NCBI GenBank assembly: GCA_002842345.1
Contig: PHCU01000031.1
Span: 1 to 32,566 of the forward strand
Origin: Betaproteobacteria bacterium HGW-Betaproteobacteria-12
Lineage (GTDB): Bacteria > Pseudomonadota > Gammaproteobacteria > Burkholderiales > Rhodocyclaceae
Reading direction: 5' to 3'
DNA length: 32,566 nucleotides
Both the position numbers and the translations under genes were made by a program. The notes beneath the pieces were generated by a model. That model had not been told where the DNA came from. It did not search any database and saw only the letters and a program-made list of their open reading frames with translations. This document shows positions 1-8,205 of the stretch, in pieces; position 1 is the stretch's first letter; each line of letters starts with the position of its first letter.

Positions 1-156
1 GTGATCGGCGGCCTGCTGGTCGGCATTCTCGAAGCCATGGGCGCCGGCTACATTTCCTCCAGCTACAAGGATGCGATTCCCTTCGTCCTGATCCTGCTGA
101 TCCTCTTCTTCATGCCGCGCGGCCTGTTTGGCGGCAAATCGACGGATCGGGTGTGA
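1..156 (+). CDS. livH: Branched-chain amino-acid ABC transporter permease, 3' end only
   Basis: Frame 1 is open from the window edge to TGA at 154-156, giving the last 51 residues. They contain a glycine-rich segment, a hydrophobic helix (IPFVLILLILFFMPRGLFG) and a short polar tail. This is how LivH permeases end, with the conserved '(M)RPxGLFG'-like motif here as MPRGLFG. The next gene starts inside the stop codon and encodes the partner permease LivM, followed by LivG, so the operon order supports LivH. LivH and LivM together form the inner-membrane channel for leucine/isoleucine/valine or related compounds such as amides and urea. The substrate cannot be told because the periplasmic binding protein is outside the window. 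The 5' part is cut off by the window edge, which is not a biological truncation. Confidence 0.85.
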   Translation: MIGGLLVGILEAMGAGYISSSYKDAIPFVLILLILFFMPRGLFGGKSTDRV

Positions 157-1094
157 GCATGAAGAAAAGCGTCTTCTACGGGCTGTACATCCTGATCGCC
201 ATCCTGATCGTGCTGCCCTTCTTCATTCCCAACGCCTTTTACATGGATCTGGTGATCCGCATGGCGATCAACGCCGTGATCGTGCTCGGCCTGAATCTGC
301 TGATCGGCTTTGCCGGCCAGATCAGCCTCGGCCACGCCGGCTTCCTCGGTATCGGCGCCTATGCCTCGGCGGTGCTGCCGACCCATTTCGGCTGGCATCC
401 GCTGCTCGCCATGGGCGCCGGCGCGGTCGTCACCGGCCTGCTGGCGGCGCTGGTCGCCCGGCCGATCTTCAAGCTGAAGGGCCATTACCTGGCCATGGCG
501 ACGCTCGGTCTGGGCATCATCATCAACATCGCCATCCGCAACGAAGCCACCTGGACCGGCGGCCCGGACGGCATGCCGGTGCCGTCGCTCGGCGTCTTCG
601 GCTTCGATCTGAGCAGCGACAAGCACTGGTACTGGGTGGTCGCGCTGTTGCTGTCGGTGTCCGTCTGGGCCTCGCTGAACCTGATCGATTCGCCCTTCGG
701 CCGGGCGCTGCGCGCGCTGCACGGTTCGGAAGTGGCTTCGCAGGTGGTCGGTGTCGATATCGTCCGCTACAAGGTGGCGATCTTCGTGCTGTCGGCCGTG
801 TTCGCCAGCCTGATGGGCAGCATCACCGCCCACTACGTCGGCTTCGTCACCCCCAACCTGGCCGATTTCTTCCATTCCATCGAACTGGTGACCATGGTGG
901 TGATCGGCGGCATGGCCTCGGTCTATGGCTCGCTGGTCGGCGCCGTGCTGTTGACGGCGCTGCCGCAGGCCCTGGCCACCTTCGAAGGCTGGGAAACGGT
1001 GGCCTTCGGTTCGATCCTGATGCTGTGCATGATCTTCATGCCCAAGGGCCTGGTCCCGACGCTGGCCGCCAAGTTCGGCAAGGGAGAACAATAA
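153..1094 (+). CDS. livM: Branched-chain amino-acid ABC transporter permease LivM
   Basis: This 313-residue polytopic inner-membrane protein has about eight to ten hydrophobic segments and the LivM signature NLLIGFAGQISLGHAGFLGIG near residues 48-68. That segment is typical of the BPD_transp_2 permease family. The C-terminus ends with the family's MPKGL motif (IFMPKGLVPTL). It pairs with LivH to form the membrane channel; the cytoplasmic ATPases LivG and LivF bind to it. The start shown is the GTG at 153, which overlaps the livH stop by 4 nt (GTGA). An ATG two codons downstream at 159 is equally possible, as neither has a strong ribosome-binding site, which suggests translational coupling. 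livG begins on the last base of the stop codon. Confidence 0.93.
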   Translation: MSMKKSVFYGLYILIAILIVLPFFIPNAFYMDLVIRMAINAVIVLGLNLLIGFAGQISLGHAGFLGIGAYASAVLPTHFGWHPLLAMGAGAVVTGLLAALVARPIFKLKGHYLAMATLGLGIIINIAIRNEATWTGGPDGMPVPSLGVFGFDLSSDKHWYWVVALLLSVSVWASLNLIDSPFGRALRALHGSEVASQVVGVDIVRYKVAIFVLSAVFASLMGSITAHYVGFVTPNLADFFHSIELVTMVVIGGMASVYGSLVGAVLLTALPQALATFEGWETVAFGSILMLCMIFMPKGLVPTLAAKFGKGEQ

Positions 1095-1855
1095 TGGCCC
1101 TGCTCGACGTTAAAGACCTGTCCATCCACTTCGGCGGCGTCAAGGCCGTGCAGAACGTCAGTTTCTCGATCGACGCCGGCATCGTCTATGCCGTGATCGG
1201 CCCCAATGGCGCCGGCAAGACGACGCTGTTCAACCTGATCACCGGCGTCTACAAGCCGACCGCGGGCGACATCCGCCTCGACGGCGAAGCGATCGGCGGC
1301 AAGTCGCCAAACGAACTGGCCACCCGCGGCGTCGCCCGCACTTTCCAGAATCTGCAGATCTGCATGAACATGAGCGCCATCGAGAACGTGATGGTCGGCG
1401 CCCACCTGCGGCTGGATCGCAACCTGATCAAGGCGGCGCTGCGCCTGCCGACGCTGAAGCGGCGCGATGCCGAATTGCGCCAGGAAGCCGCCGAGTTGAT
1501 GCGCTTCGTCGGCCTCGAACAGTACGTCGAGGCGCGCGCCGACTGCATGCCCTACGGTGCCCTGAAGCGTCTGGAGATTGCCCGCGCCCTGGCGATGAAG
1601 CCGCGCCTGATCTTCCTCGACGAACCGGCGGCCGGCCTCAACCCCAAGGAAACCATCGAAGTCGACCACCTGGTACGCAAGATCGCCGATTCCGGCGTCA
1701 CCGTGGTGCTGGTCGAACACGACATGAAGATGGTGATGAATCTCTCGGACCGCATCCTGGTGCTCGACTACGGCAAGAAACTGGCCGAAGGCACGGGCGA
1801 GGAAGTGCGCAGAAATCCGGACGTAATTGCCGCCTATCTCGGCGCGCACGCCTGA
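1094..1855 (+). CDS. livG: Branched-chain amino-acid ABC transporter ATP-binding protein LivG
   Basis: This 253-residue cytoplasmic ATPase energises the LivHM channel. Visible motifs are Walker A GPNGAGKTT (residues 36-44), the Q-loop around FQNLQ, Walker B with catalytic Glu in LIFLDEPAAGLNP, and the switch His in VEHDMKMV. The C-terminal AAYLG is usual for LivG. The ABC signature reads MPYGALKRLEIARALA. LivG proteins usually have a Gln in the loop (PYGxQRRLE), so Leu there is a mild departure. The ATG at 1094 overlaps the livM stop by one base (TAATG) and follows the purine-rich AGGGAGAA at 1081-1088. A longer upstream reading in the same frame runs through livM and is not a real start. A 122-nt gap with inverted repeats separates it from the next ABC gene. 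Confidence 0.95.
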   Translation: MALLDVKDLSIHFGGVKAVQNVSFSIDAGIVYAVIGPNGAGKTTLFNLITGVYKPTAGDIRLDGEAIGGKSPNELATRGVARTFQNLQICMNMSAIENVMVGAHLRLDRNLIKAALRLPTLKRRDAELRQEAAELMRFVGLEQYVEARADCMPYGALKRLEIARALAMKPRLIFLDEPAAGLNPKETIEVDHLVRKIADSGVTVVLVEHDMKMVMNLSDRILVLDYGKKLAEGTGEEVRRNPDVIAAYLGAHA

Positions 1856-1958
1856 TTCCGTTGCCGGCCCACCCATGACTTTGTCGACTTCGCCTCGCCG
1901 TGCAGATTGCACTGTCTTCGGCTCGTCTTCGCGTCCTGGGCGAGCCGGCAACGGAATC
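1854..1958. repeat. 105-bp segment bounded by 22-bp inverted repeats
   Basis: Directly visible: GATTCCGTTGCCGGC at 1854-1868 has its exact reverse complement GCCGGCAACGGAATC at 1944-1958. The arms extend inward to 22 bp (1854-1875 and 1937-1958) with two mismatches. About 61 bp lies between the extended arms. The left arm starts inside the livG stop codon and the right arm ends 10 nt before the ribosome-binding site of the hemerythrin-LivF gene. It could fold as a long RNA hairpin modulating read-through, or be a small insertion (MITE-like) element. No convincing target-site duplication was seen on the flanks. Confidence 0.6.
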
Positions 1959-1977
1959 GCAGAATTTGGAGTTTGAT

Positions 1978-3294
<1,317 letters not shown>

Positions 3295-3301
3295 GAAATT
3301 G

Positions 3302-3326
3302 GGGTCGTATGCAGAAGCTACGGCCC
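3302..3326. terminator. Possible bidirectional terminator hairpin between convergent genes
   Basis: GGGTCGTA (3302-3309) pairs with TACGGCCC (3319-3326) around a 9-nt loop, with one G-U pair. It lies exactly between the stop of the hemerythrin-LivF gene and the stop of the convergent minus-strand gene. No good T-run follows on either strand, so factor-independent termination is only a guess. Confidence 0.35.
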
Positions 3327-5026
3327 TAAATTCCGAATACTTTCAGTACCGAGTCCGCCAGTCCTTCAAGGCCTTTGCCGGCGAGACCACTCTTCTTGCC
3401 GGCATTGGGGGTTTCTTCGCTGAGGTAGTAGCCGGATGCACCGGCGAAATGGTCATTGAAGAGTTCCTGCTTGCCTCTCAGATAGGCAACAAACGGCTCG
3501 CAGCGGGTGACGGAATAGGCCAGGTTGCTGCTGAATCCGATGGTCGCTGCCTGGTTAATCGTCTGCCCCGTGCCGACGGGGTCGATACGAACGCCCTGGC
3601 AACCCGTCACGAGCAGCTTGGCCGGACCGGAGAAGACCAGATAACGGAGCTGTAACGTCAGCCAGGCACTGAGGCTACCAAGACGCCACTGCGATTCGAT
3701 TTGCAGCGGTTGTTCAGCAGACTGAATGACACCGATCAGACTCCTGGGCTGCAGGACGACCTTCGTTCCGGCGGGAATCTCGATTAGCGCGACCTCAGCC
3801 AGAATGTCCTCCTTGGCAGAAATGACGTGACTGTGTTGATGGTCGGCGCGCAGTCGGGTCAGCAGATACAGCCCGGAGGCGAGGCTGGTCAGGGGGTAGC
3901 GCTTGTTCAATAACCACTGCGTTGATTTGATCGAATCCGTTTCCATGCCGCGCAGATATTCCGGATGAACCAGGAGTTCCTCGTTGGCACCCAGCGCAAT
4001 AGCGAGCGATTTGCCCGAGACTTTGGCACCGCTGCCATCAACTCCATTCGCGGCATGGACGATGCCGCTGCTGTCGGGCCTCAGGCGGACTGGCGAGCAA
4101 CGCGCAGCGAGGGGGGCAATGAGGTAGTAGAAGAGGGCCTTGATCGCTACTGGCGAAAGGATTGTCGCCAGCAAAATCAGTAGCGCGGTGGGTAGGACTT
4201 TGAGTGTTGGCATGATGACAACGCTGATCCACGTGCGGCCGATCTCGTCTGTTTTCTCGCGGATGCTCTTCTGCAATTCGTCTTCAATGTCGGTAACTGT
4301 GCGCTTGCTGAGTACGAATCGCGGGAGCGTTGTTGGAAGTTTCTTGAGCCTGTCCAAGAGGTCCTTCTGTTGCTGGTAAGTCGTATGGGCTTGCTGATTC
4401 TGTCTCCCAAGGTCAGCTTCCTGACTCTCAAGGAACTGTAGGTTCTGCCGTGCTTGCGTAACGGGGATATTGATCAGTATTGGGTGGGCATTTTTCAATG
4501 CCTCGACCTGGAACGAGACGGCTTGCAGTTGGCCGTAAATCAGCGAATGTCGTTTTCTTCGCCGTTCCTGTTCGTACTCAGCTTGAGCAATTGCCGTGAC
4601 TCTGTCCAGAACCGCTTTCGCCAGTTCCAGGTGTTGAAGCTCCTGTTTGAGCAGATCGATACGAACTTCGCGTTCGATATCCTGAGTGTCGCCCCTAAGG
4701 AGCGCCAGTTTCCGTTCGATGACTGGGCGCCGGACCGTTTCCTGTTGAGCAATTTCACCTTTGATCGCCTGAATCCGCTGGTCGAGTGCTGCCTGGGATT
4801 GTGTATTAACCGCCTTTACCCGCTTCTCGGTATCGGATGCCACTTGCACCCAAGTGTTCGCCAGGGTTTCTTGGGCGGTCCGCCGATCTTCCCTTTCCTG
4901 AAGCAGCCCCAAGTGATTCTGGATGGCGCTGTACAGGAAGGAGCCGATCAGCAGAACCGCAATGATCATCAGCAGGCTGAGAAACTGGCGTCCCAGCCAG
5001 TGAGCGAGGAAGGTGATCAATTTCAT
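3326..5026 (-). CDS. Membrane-anchored coiled-coil protein with possible AIM24-like C-terminal domain
   Basis: This 566-residue protein is not firmly recognised. Residues ~10-33 form a transmembrane helix (FLSLLMIIAVLLIGSFLYSA). Residues ~38-265 are strongly charged, Glu/Gln/Arg-rich helical sequence, probably a long coiled coil. A second hydrophobic helix follows (VLPTALLILLATILSPVAIKA, ~280-300). The remaining ~250 residues are beta-rich, with short repeated hydrophobic strands (LLVHPEYLRG, KVVLQPRSLIGVI, LVFSGPAKLLVTGCQG). That tail resembles the AIM24/TIGR00266 beta-helical fold; this is a weak resemblance by eye. Expected topology puts the coiled coil in the periplasm and the C-terminal domain in the cytoplasm. 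The gene stands alone, convergent with the liv operon and divergent from the toxin-antitoxin pair, with base composition less GC-rich than its neighbours. Confidence 0.75.
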   Translation of the reverse strand: MKLITFLAHWLGRQFLSLLMIIAVLLIGSFLYSAIQNHLGLLQEREDRRTAQETLANTWVQVASDTEKRVKAVNTQSQAALDQRIQAIKGEIAQQETVRRPVIERKLALLRGDTQDIEREVRIDLLKQELQHLELAKAVLDRVTAIAQAEYEQERRRKRHSLIYGQLQAVSFQVEALKNAHPILINIPVTQARQNLQFLESQEADLGRQNQQAHTTYQQQKDLLDRLKKLPTTLPRFVLSKRTVTDIEDELQKSIREKTDEIGRTWISVVIMPTLKVLPTALLILLATILSPVAIKALFYYLIAPLAARCSPVRLRPDSSGIVHAANGVDGSGAKVSGKSLAIALGANEELLVHPEYLRGMETDSIKSTQWLLNKRYPLTSLASGLYLLTRLRADHQHSHVISAKEDILAEVALIEIPAGTKVVLQPRSLIGVIQSAEQPLQIESQWRLGSLSAWLTLQLRYLVFSGPAKLLVTGCQGVRIDPVGTGQTINQAATIGFSSNLAYSVTRCEPFVAYLRGKQELFNDHFAGASGYYLSEETPNAGKKSGLAGKGLEGLADSVLKVFGI

Positions 5027-5095
5027 GGTCGGGAGAAAACCGTTGTAGGTCTGGTGACAATCCAGCGATCATAAACCGCGCAATGACTCGTGCCG

Positions 5096-5115
5096 CCGAT
5101 TTTCCGGAGAATCGG
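5096..5115. promoter_or_regulatory. 20-bp near-perfect palindrome upstream of divergent genes
   Basis: CCGATTTTCCGGAGAATCGG reads the same on both strands except for one base pair (position 7 versus 14). It sits in the 180-bp divergent gap between the coiled-coil protein gene and the toxin-antitoxin operon, 70 bp from the former and 91 bp from the latter. It may be an operator or the stem of a small hairpin. No regulator can be assigned. Confidence 0.4.
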
Positions 5116-5174
5116 AGGTCTGCCATGACCAAGCGGGGGAGATCAGCCTTGCGACAAATCAGCGAACGCGCCAG

Positions 5175-5187
5175 AATGTATTACATT
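5175..5187. promoter_or_regulatory. Candidate autoregulatory operator of the toxin-antitoxin operon
   Basis: AATGTATTACATT is a perfect dyad (AATGTA, central T, TACATT), placed 20 bp upstream of the antitoxin start and overlapping an AT-rich stretch that could serve as the -10 region. Type II antitoxins normally bind palindromes here with their toxin to repress the operon. Assignment as operator is inference from position and symmetry. Confidence 0.5.
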
Positions 5188-5206
5188 TGCAATGCACGAG
5201 GTCGCC

Positions 5207-5473
5207 ATGAAAACCGCCACATTCCCGCCTCTACGCACCACGCCGGAACTCAGGCAGGCCGCCGAGCAAATTCTGGAGGAGGGCGAAACGCTTTCCAGCT
5301 TCGTCGAACAGGCGATCCGGGAGAGCATCGAGCGCCGCCAACACCGGCAGGAATTCATCGCCCGCGGCCTGCTCTCGCGGGACAACGCCCGCCAGAGCGG
5401 CAAATATGTCAGCGCCGATAACGTCATCGGGCGGCTGGAGAAGATGCTGGCCAGCGCCAAGGGCGGCCAGTGA
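5207..5473 (+). CDS. Antitoxin of a type II toxin-antitoxin pair (YlcI/YnfO-like)
   Basis: This 88-residue acidic protein begins MKTATFPPLR, followed by PELRQAAEQILEEGETLSSFVEQAIRESIERR. That is a ribbon-helix-helix-style N-terminal DNA-binding module like those of YlcI/YnfO-type and related antitoxins. A charged C-terminal half would wrap the toxin. The ATG at 5207 has GAGG at 5198-5201, five bases upstream. An in-frame ATG at 5192 lacks a site and would add only five residues. The toxin gene starts 4 nt before this gene's stop (GTGA overlap). The antitoxin should neutralise the toxin by direct binding and repress the operon through the palindrome upstream. The family name is my best guess; the role is well supported by the arrangement. 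Confidence 0.8.
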   Translation: MKTATFPPLRTTPELRQAAEQILEEGETLSSFVEQAIRESIERRQHRQEFIARGLLSRDNARQSGKYVSADNVIGRLEKMLASAKGGQ

Positions 5474-5778
5474 GTGATCAGGTACGGTTTACGGAAGACG
5501 CCGAAGCCGATCTGGTCAGACTCTACGAATTCATCCTGGCGCGGGATCCCGGAGACTGGTCACTGGCCATTCGCGCACTCGACGCCATCAAGAACGGCAT
5601 CCGCAGTCTGGAGGTCTCTCCTTTCAGCTACCGCAAGGCAACTCCGGCCACGCCCTTTCTGCGTGAGCTGGTCATTCCGTTCGGCGCTGCCGGATACGTT
5701 GCGCTGTTCGAGATCGACGACGAGAAGACCGTCACGATCCTGGCCGTGCGTCATCAGCTGGAAGAAGATTTCCATTGA
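5470..5778 (+). CDS. RelE/ParE-family toxin
   Basis: This 102-residue protein has the RelE/ParE layout: VRFTEDAEADLVRLYEFIL at the N-terminus (two helices), a central helix pair with AIKNGIRSLEVSPFSYRK, then LRELVIPFGAAGYVALFEI and VTILAVRHQLEEDF. The last two are the conserved C-terminal beta strands with the catalytic or structural Arg and His. RelE members cleave mRNA on the ribosome and ParE members poison DNA gyrase; sequence alone does not separate them here, though RHQLEEDF and the overall pattern lean toward the ParE side. The start is GTG at 5470, overlapping the antitoxin stop (TGA 5471-5473), so the two are translationally coupled. Confidence 0.85.
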   Translation: MSDQVRFTEDAEADLVRLYEFILARDPGDWSLAIRALDAIKNGIRSLEVSPFSYRKATPATPFLRELVIPFGAAGYVALFEIDDEKTVTILAVRHQLEEDFH

Positions 5779-5790
5779 GTGGCAATGGTT

Positions 5791-5807
5791 GCAGGGCTCG
5801 GCTCTGC
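5791..5807 (+). terminator. Hairpin downstream of the toxin gene
   Basis: GCAGGGC (5791-5797) pairs with GCTCTGC (5801-5807) around TCG, with one G-U pair, 12 bp after the toxin stop. TGGCA and TGCCA flank it and could extend the stem. No T-run follows directly, so it is a weak terminator candidate. Confidence 0.3.
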
Positions 5808-5978
5808 GCTGCCAATGAACATCGCGTTTTCCTGTCGGTCCAATATACGGTAGCGCACAGAGTCTCCCGCGGAAGTATCGAATACTGGGATACCGAAGCA
5901 ATTCAGTAACGCTTGGCGTCGCGACGCCTATTGGTGACCGGACGCTGAAATCCCGCCAGCCAACAGGAGAGCCCAATC

Positions 5979-6857
5979 ATGCGTCATCTACTCATTGCCC
6001 TGTGGATGCTGTTCCTCTCGGCCAGCTCGGCTTTTGCCCAGGTCAGCGTCTCGATCAACGTGTCCCTGTTTCCGGAACTCGTCCGGGTGCCGGGTTACCC
6101 GGTCTATTACGCCCCCCGGCTGGGTACCAATTTCTTCTTCTACGATGGCCTGTACTGGGTCTACGAGGGGGACAACTGGTACGCCAGCTCCTGGTACAAC
6201 GGGCCGTGGCGGCTGGTGTTCCCGGACTATGTGCCGCTCTTCGTGCTGCGCATTCCGGTGCGCTATTACGTCAGTCCTCCCCCGTATTTCCGCCATTGGC
6301 GGGCGGACGGGCCGCCGCGCTGGGGGCAGCATTGGGGGCGTGACTGGGAGCGTCAGCGCCGTGGCTGGGATCGCTGGGACCGCAAGGCCGCGCCGGCGCC
6401 CGCCCCGTTGCCGACCTACCAGCGCAAGTATTCGGGCGATCGTTATCCCGAGGCCGATCGACAGCAGGCGCTGCACAGCCAGAACTACCGTTACCGGCCG
6501 CGCGAGGCCAACGTGCGGCGACAGATTCAGGAGCCGGCAGCACAACGCGCTCCCACCCCGCGGCGGGAGAGTGCGCCGGCCCTGCGCGACGAGCGGCGGC
6601 AACGCGGTGAAGACGACTTCCGGCGCTCCCCGGCCAATGCCGAGCCGCCGCGACAACGCGGCCCGGTAGCCCAGGAGCCGATGCTCCGGCAACAAGCGCC
6701 CGCCCAGCGTGAACGGCCGTCGCCGGACGCCCGCCAGGAAAACAGCCGGCCGGCCCCGGGTGCGCCACAGGAGTCAAGGCGCGGGCAGGAGAAAGAACGC
6801 GAACGGGATAAAGGTCAGGGTCGAGGACAGGAACGCGGTCAGGAGCACAATCGTTAG
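5979..6857 (+). CDS. Exported Trp/Tyr- and Arg-rich protein of unknown function
   Basis: This 292-residue protein has a clear signal peptide (MRHLLIALWMLFLSASSAFAQ, cleavage after AFA). The mature N-terminal part, to about residue 140, is packed with aromatic and proline residues (YPVYYAPRLGTNFFFYDGLYW, WYASSWYNGPWRLVFPDYVPL, PPRWGQHWGRDWERQRRGWDRW). The rest, ~150-292, is low-complexity and very rich in Arg, Gln, Pro and Glu. I recall similar hypothetical proteins in betaproteobacteria but no assigned function. A cell-envelope location is likely. AGGAGA at 5965-5970 supports the ATG at 5979. Composition suggests a disordered tail with strong positive charge that could bind polyanions such as peptidoglycan, LPS or nucleic acid. 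That last point is speculation. Confidence 0.8.
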   Translation: MRHLLIALWMLFLSASSAFAQVSVSINVSLFPELVRVPGYPVYYAPRLGTNFFFYDGLYWVYEGDNWYASSWYNGPWRLVFPDYVPLFVLRIPVRYYVSPPPYFRHWRADGPPRWGQHWGRDWERQRRGWDRWDRKAAPAPAPLPTYQRKYSGDRYPEADRQQALHSQNYRYRPREANVRRQIQEPAAQRAPTPRRESAPALRDERRQRGEDDFRRSPANAEPPRQRGPVAQEPMLRQQAPAQRERPSPDARQENSRPAPGAPQESRRGQEKERERDKGQGRGQERGQEHNR

Positions 6858-7057
6858 GGGACAAGTTTTTCGCTTTCGGGGTCATTCGGCCCCGTTCCCG
6901 CCATCCGTTCGCGGGTGGTCAGCCCCTTTTCCTCGAGGCGCTTCGTTTCCTATTGGATCGTCTCCCGGGATGGCATTGATTGCCCATGCAGCCGCCCGGC
7001 CAATGAGACAATGCGCGGCGATGAGTTGCCATTGAATCTTCGCCCGGGGAGCCCGCT

Positions 7058-7678
7058 GTGGAAGTTGTTGCCGTAATCGACTTTGAAACGACGGGTTTGT
7101 CGCCCGCCCAGGGGGACCGCGCCACCGAGATCGCCGTGGTCATTCTGCAGGACGGCCAGGTGGTGGACCGCTATCAGAGCCTGATGAATGCCGGCGTGCG
7201 TATCCCCGCCTACATCCAGGAACTGACCGGGATTTCCGCGGCGATGGTGCGCGCGGCGCCGCCGGTGGCGCAGGTGATGCGGGAGGTCGCGGACTTTGTC
7301 GGCGACGTTCCCTTGGTCGCCCACAACGCGGCGTTCGACGGCAAGTTCTGGGATGCCGAGCTGGCGCGCATCAACCGGACCCGGCGCCAGGAGTTCGCCT
7401 GTTCGCTGCTGCTGTCGCGCCGGCTGTTGCCGCAGGCGCCGAGTCACAAGCTGGGGGCGCTGGTCGAGTTTGCCGGGCTGCCGGTCGCCGGGTGCTACCA
7501 CCGGGCGTTGGCCGATGCCGAGATGGCGGCCAGCCTGCTGCTGCGTCTGGAAGAGGAGTTGCGGGACCGCTACAAGGTTCGCGAAGTCTCGCATGCATTG
7601 CTGCGCAAGATTCAAGGCGTCCCCAAGGCCAAGCTGGCGCAGTGTCTGGACAGCCATCAGGCCGTTCGGCAGGCCTAA
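7058..7678 (+). CDS. DnaQ-like 3'-5' exonuclease (DEDDh family)
   Basis: This 206-residue cytoplasmic protein carries all three exonuclease motifs: Exo I DFETTG with D8 and E10, Exo II AHNAAFD with D94, and Exo III YHRALADAE with H148 and D153. The DEDDh pattern matches DNA polymerase III epsilon-type and related stand-alone exonucleases. The protein is shorter than typical DnaQ (about 240 residues), and its C-terminal 50 residues do not look like the epsilon tail that binds the polymerase, so it is probably a stand-alone or accessory exonuclease. The start is GTG at 7058 with GGGGA at 7046-7050. It stands alone between the exported protein and a sparse intergenic region. A hairpin terminator follows directly after the stop. 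Confidence 0.9.
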   Translation: MEVVAVIDFETTGLSPAQGDRATEIAVVILQDGQVVDRYQSLMNAGVRIPAYIQELTGISAAMVRAAPPVAQVMREVADFVGDVPLVAHNAAFDGKFWDAELARINRTRRQEFACSLLLSRRLLPQAPSHKLGALVEFAGLPVAGCYHRALADAEMAASLLLRLEEELRDRYKVREVSHALLRKIQGVPKAKLAQCLDSHQAVRQA

Positions 7679-7684
7679 AAGTAA

Positions 7685-7713
7685 GAAGCCCATGTTTTTC
7701 AGACATGGGCTTC
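7685..7713. terminator. Strong hairpin terminator, possibly bidirectional
   Basis: GAAGCCCATGT (7685-7695) and ACATGGGCTTC (7703-7713) form a perfect 11-bp stem with loop TTTTCAG, 7 bp after the exonuclease stop. On the minus strand the stem is followed by TTACTTTT, so it could also end a transcript coming from the right. Confidence 0.65.
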
Positions 7714-7771
7714 GCGGTACTTCAACCTCGGCCTTCACGGCCTTGGGATTCGGCTTTTCGCCGATGGGGTG

Positions 7772-7882
7772 TTACTTGGTCTTCACTTGCAACTGCGGTG
7801 GAGTATCAACCATGGCGTCTCCGGTGAACCAACAAACCCGCTGTTCCGACCGAAGCTGCAACCAGCCGGAACTCGATTTCAG
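7772..7882 (-). CDS. Possible 36-residue small protein with non-AUG start
   Basis: On the minus strand AGGAG (7891-7887) is followed after 4 nt by CTG at 7882. An open frame of 36 codons then runs to TAA at 7774-7772. It encodes a tryptophan-containing peptide ending VDTPPQLQVKTK. An internal ATG at 7813, with GGAG five bases upstream, would give only the last 13 residues. The same frame continues open past the TAA toward the 7685-7713 hairpin (HPIGEKPNPKAVKAEVEVPR), so this could instead be a decayed longer gene with one stop. A CTG start is rare, so confidence is low. Confidence 0.22.
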   Translation of the reverse strand: MKSSSGWLQLRSEQRVCWFTGDAMVDTPPQLQVKTK

Positions 7883-8205
7883 GTTACTCCTTTGAGCCGC
7901 AATGTCCAGCTTGTTGATCGGCTTTTTTGCCGGTGCCGATCAAATTCCGCTGGCGGTGGCCGCGTACCTGCATGCTCATATTGCCGAATGCGAACTGAAG
8001 GTGATCGGTGCCGGAGTGCATCTGTCAAACGCGATGGATCCGGGCAAAATTGAGCTAAGTCATGCGTGCCAGCATCAGTACATGCTGATAATGTATGTAA
8101 GGTGCAGGCGGCTTACCTGCGTGCCTGAGTCGATTTAAGCCGTGGCGCTCGAATTTCCGGCGCTTGCGACCACAGAGGTAGACGATTCCCCGGGGAGGAA
8201 AGGGA

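Larger units (their letters stand above)
7679..8205. other. 527-bp gap with no clear gene
   Basis: Apart from the hairpin at 7685-7713 and a possible very short minus-strand gene at 7772-7882, I see no supported gene. A plus-strand reading at 7902-8138 is open for 78 codons but has no ribosome-binding site and no recognisable motif. Purine-rich GGGGAGGAAAGGGA at 8192-8205 belongs to the next gene. Confidence 0.5.

Noticed and set aside
5125..5421. Plus-strand frame from ATG 5125 with a GGAGG site, overlapping the antitoxin
   Set aside because: The site is good, but the protein (Arg/His/Pro-rich beyond residue 20) is out of frame with a clear antitoxin and covers its operator. At most it is a short leader peptide.
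6888..6915. GC-rich inverted repeats after the exported protein gene as a terminator
   Set aside because: Stems are only 5 bp with 9-nt loops and no T-run follows.
7902..8138. 78-codon plus-strand frame in the gap before the PAS sensor
   Set aside because: No ribosome-binding site, no recognised motif and no support from neighbouring genes.
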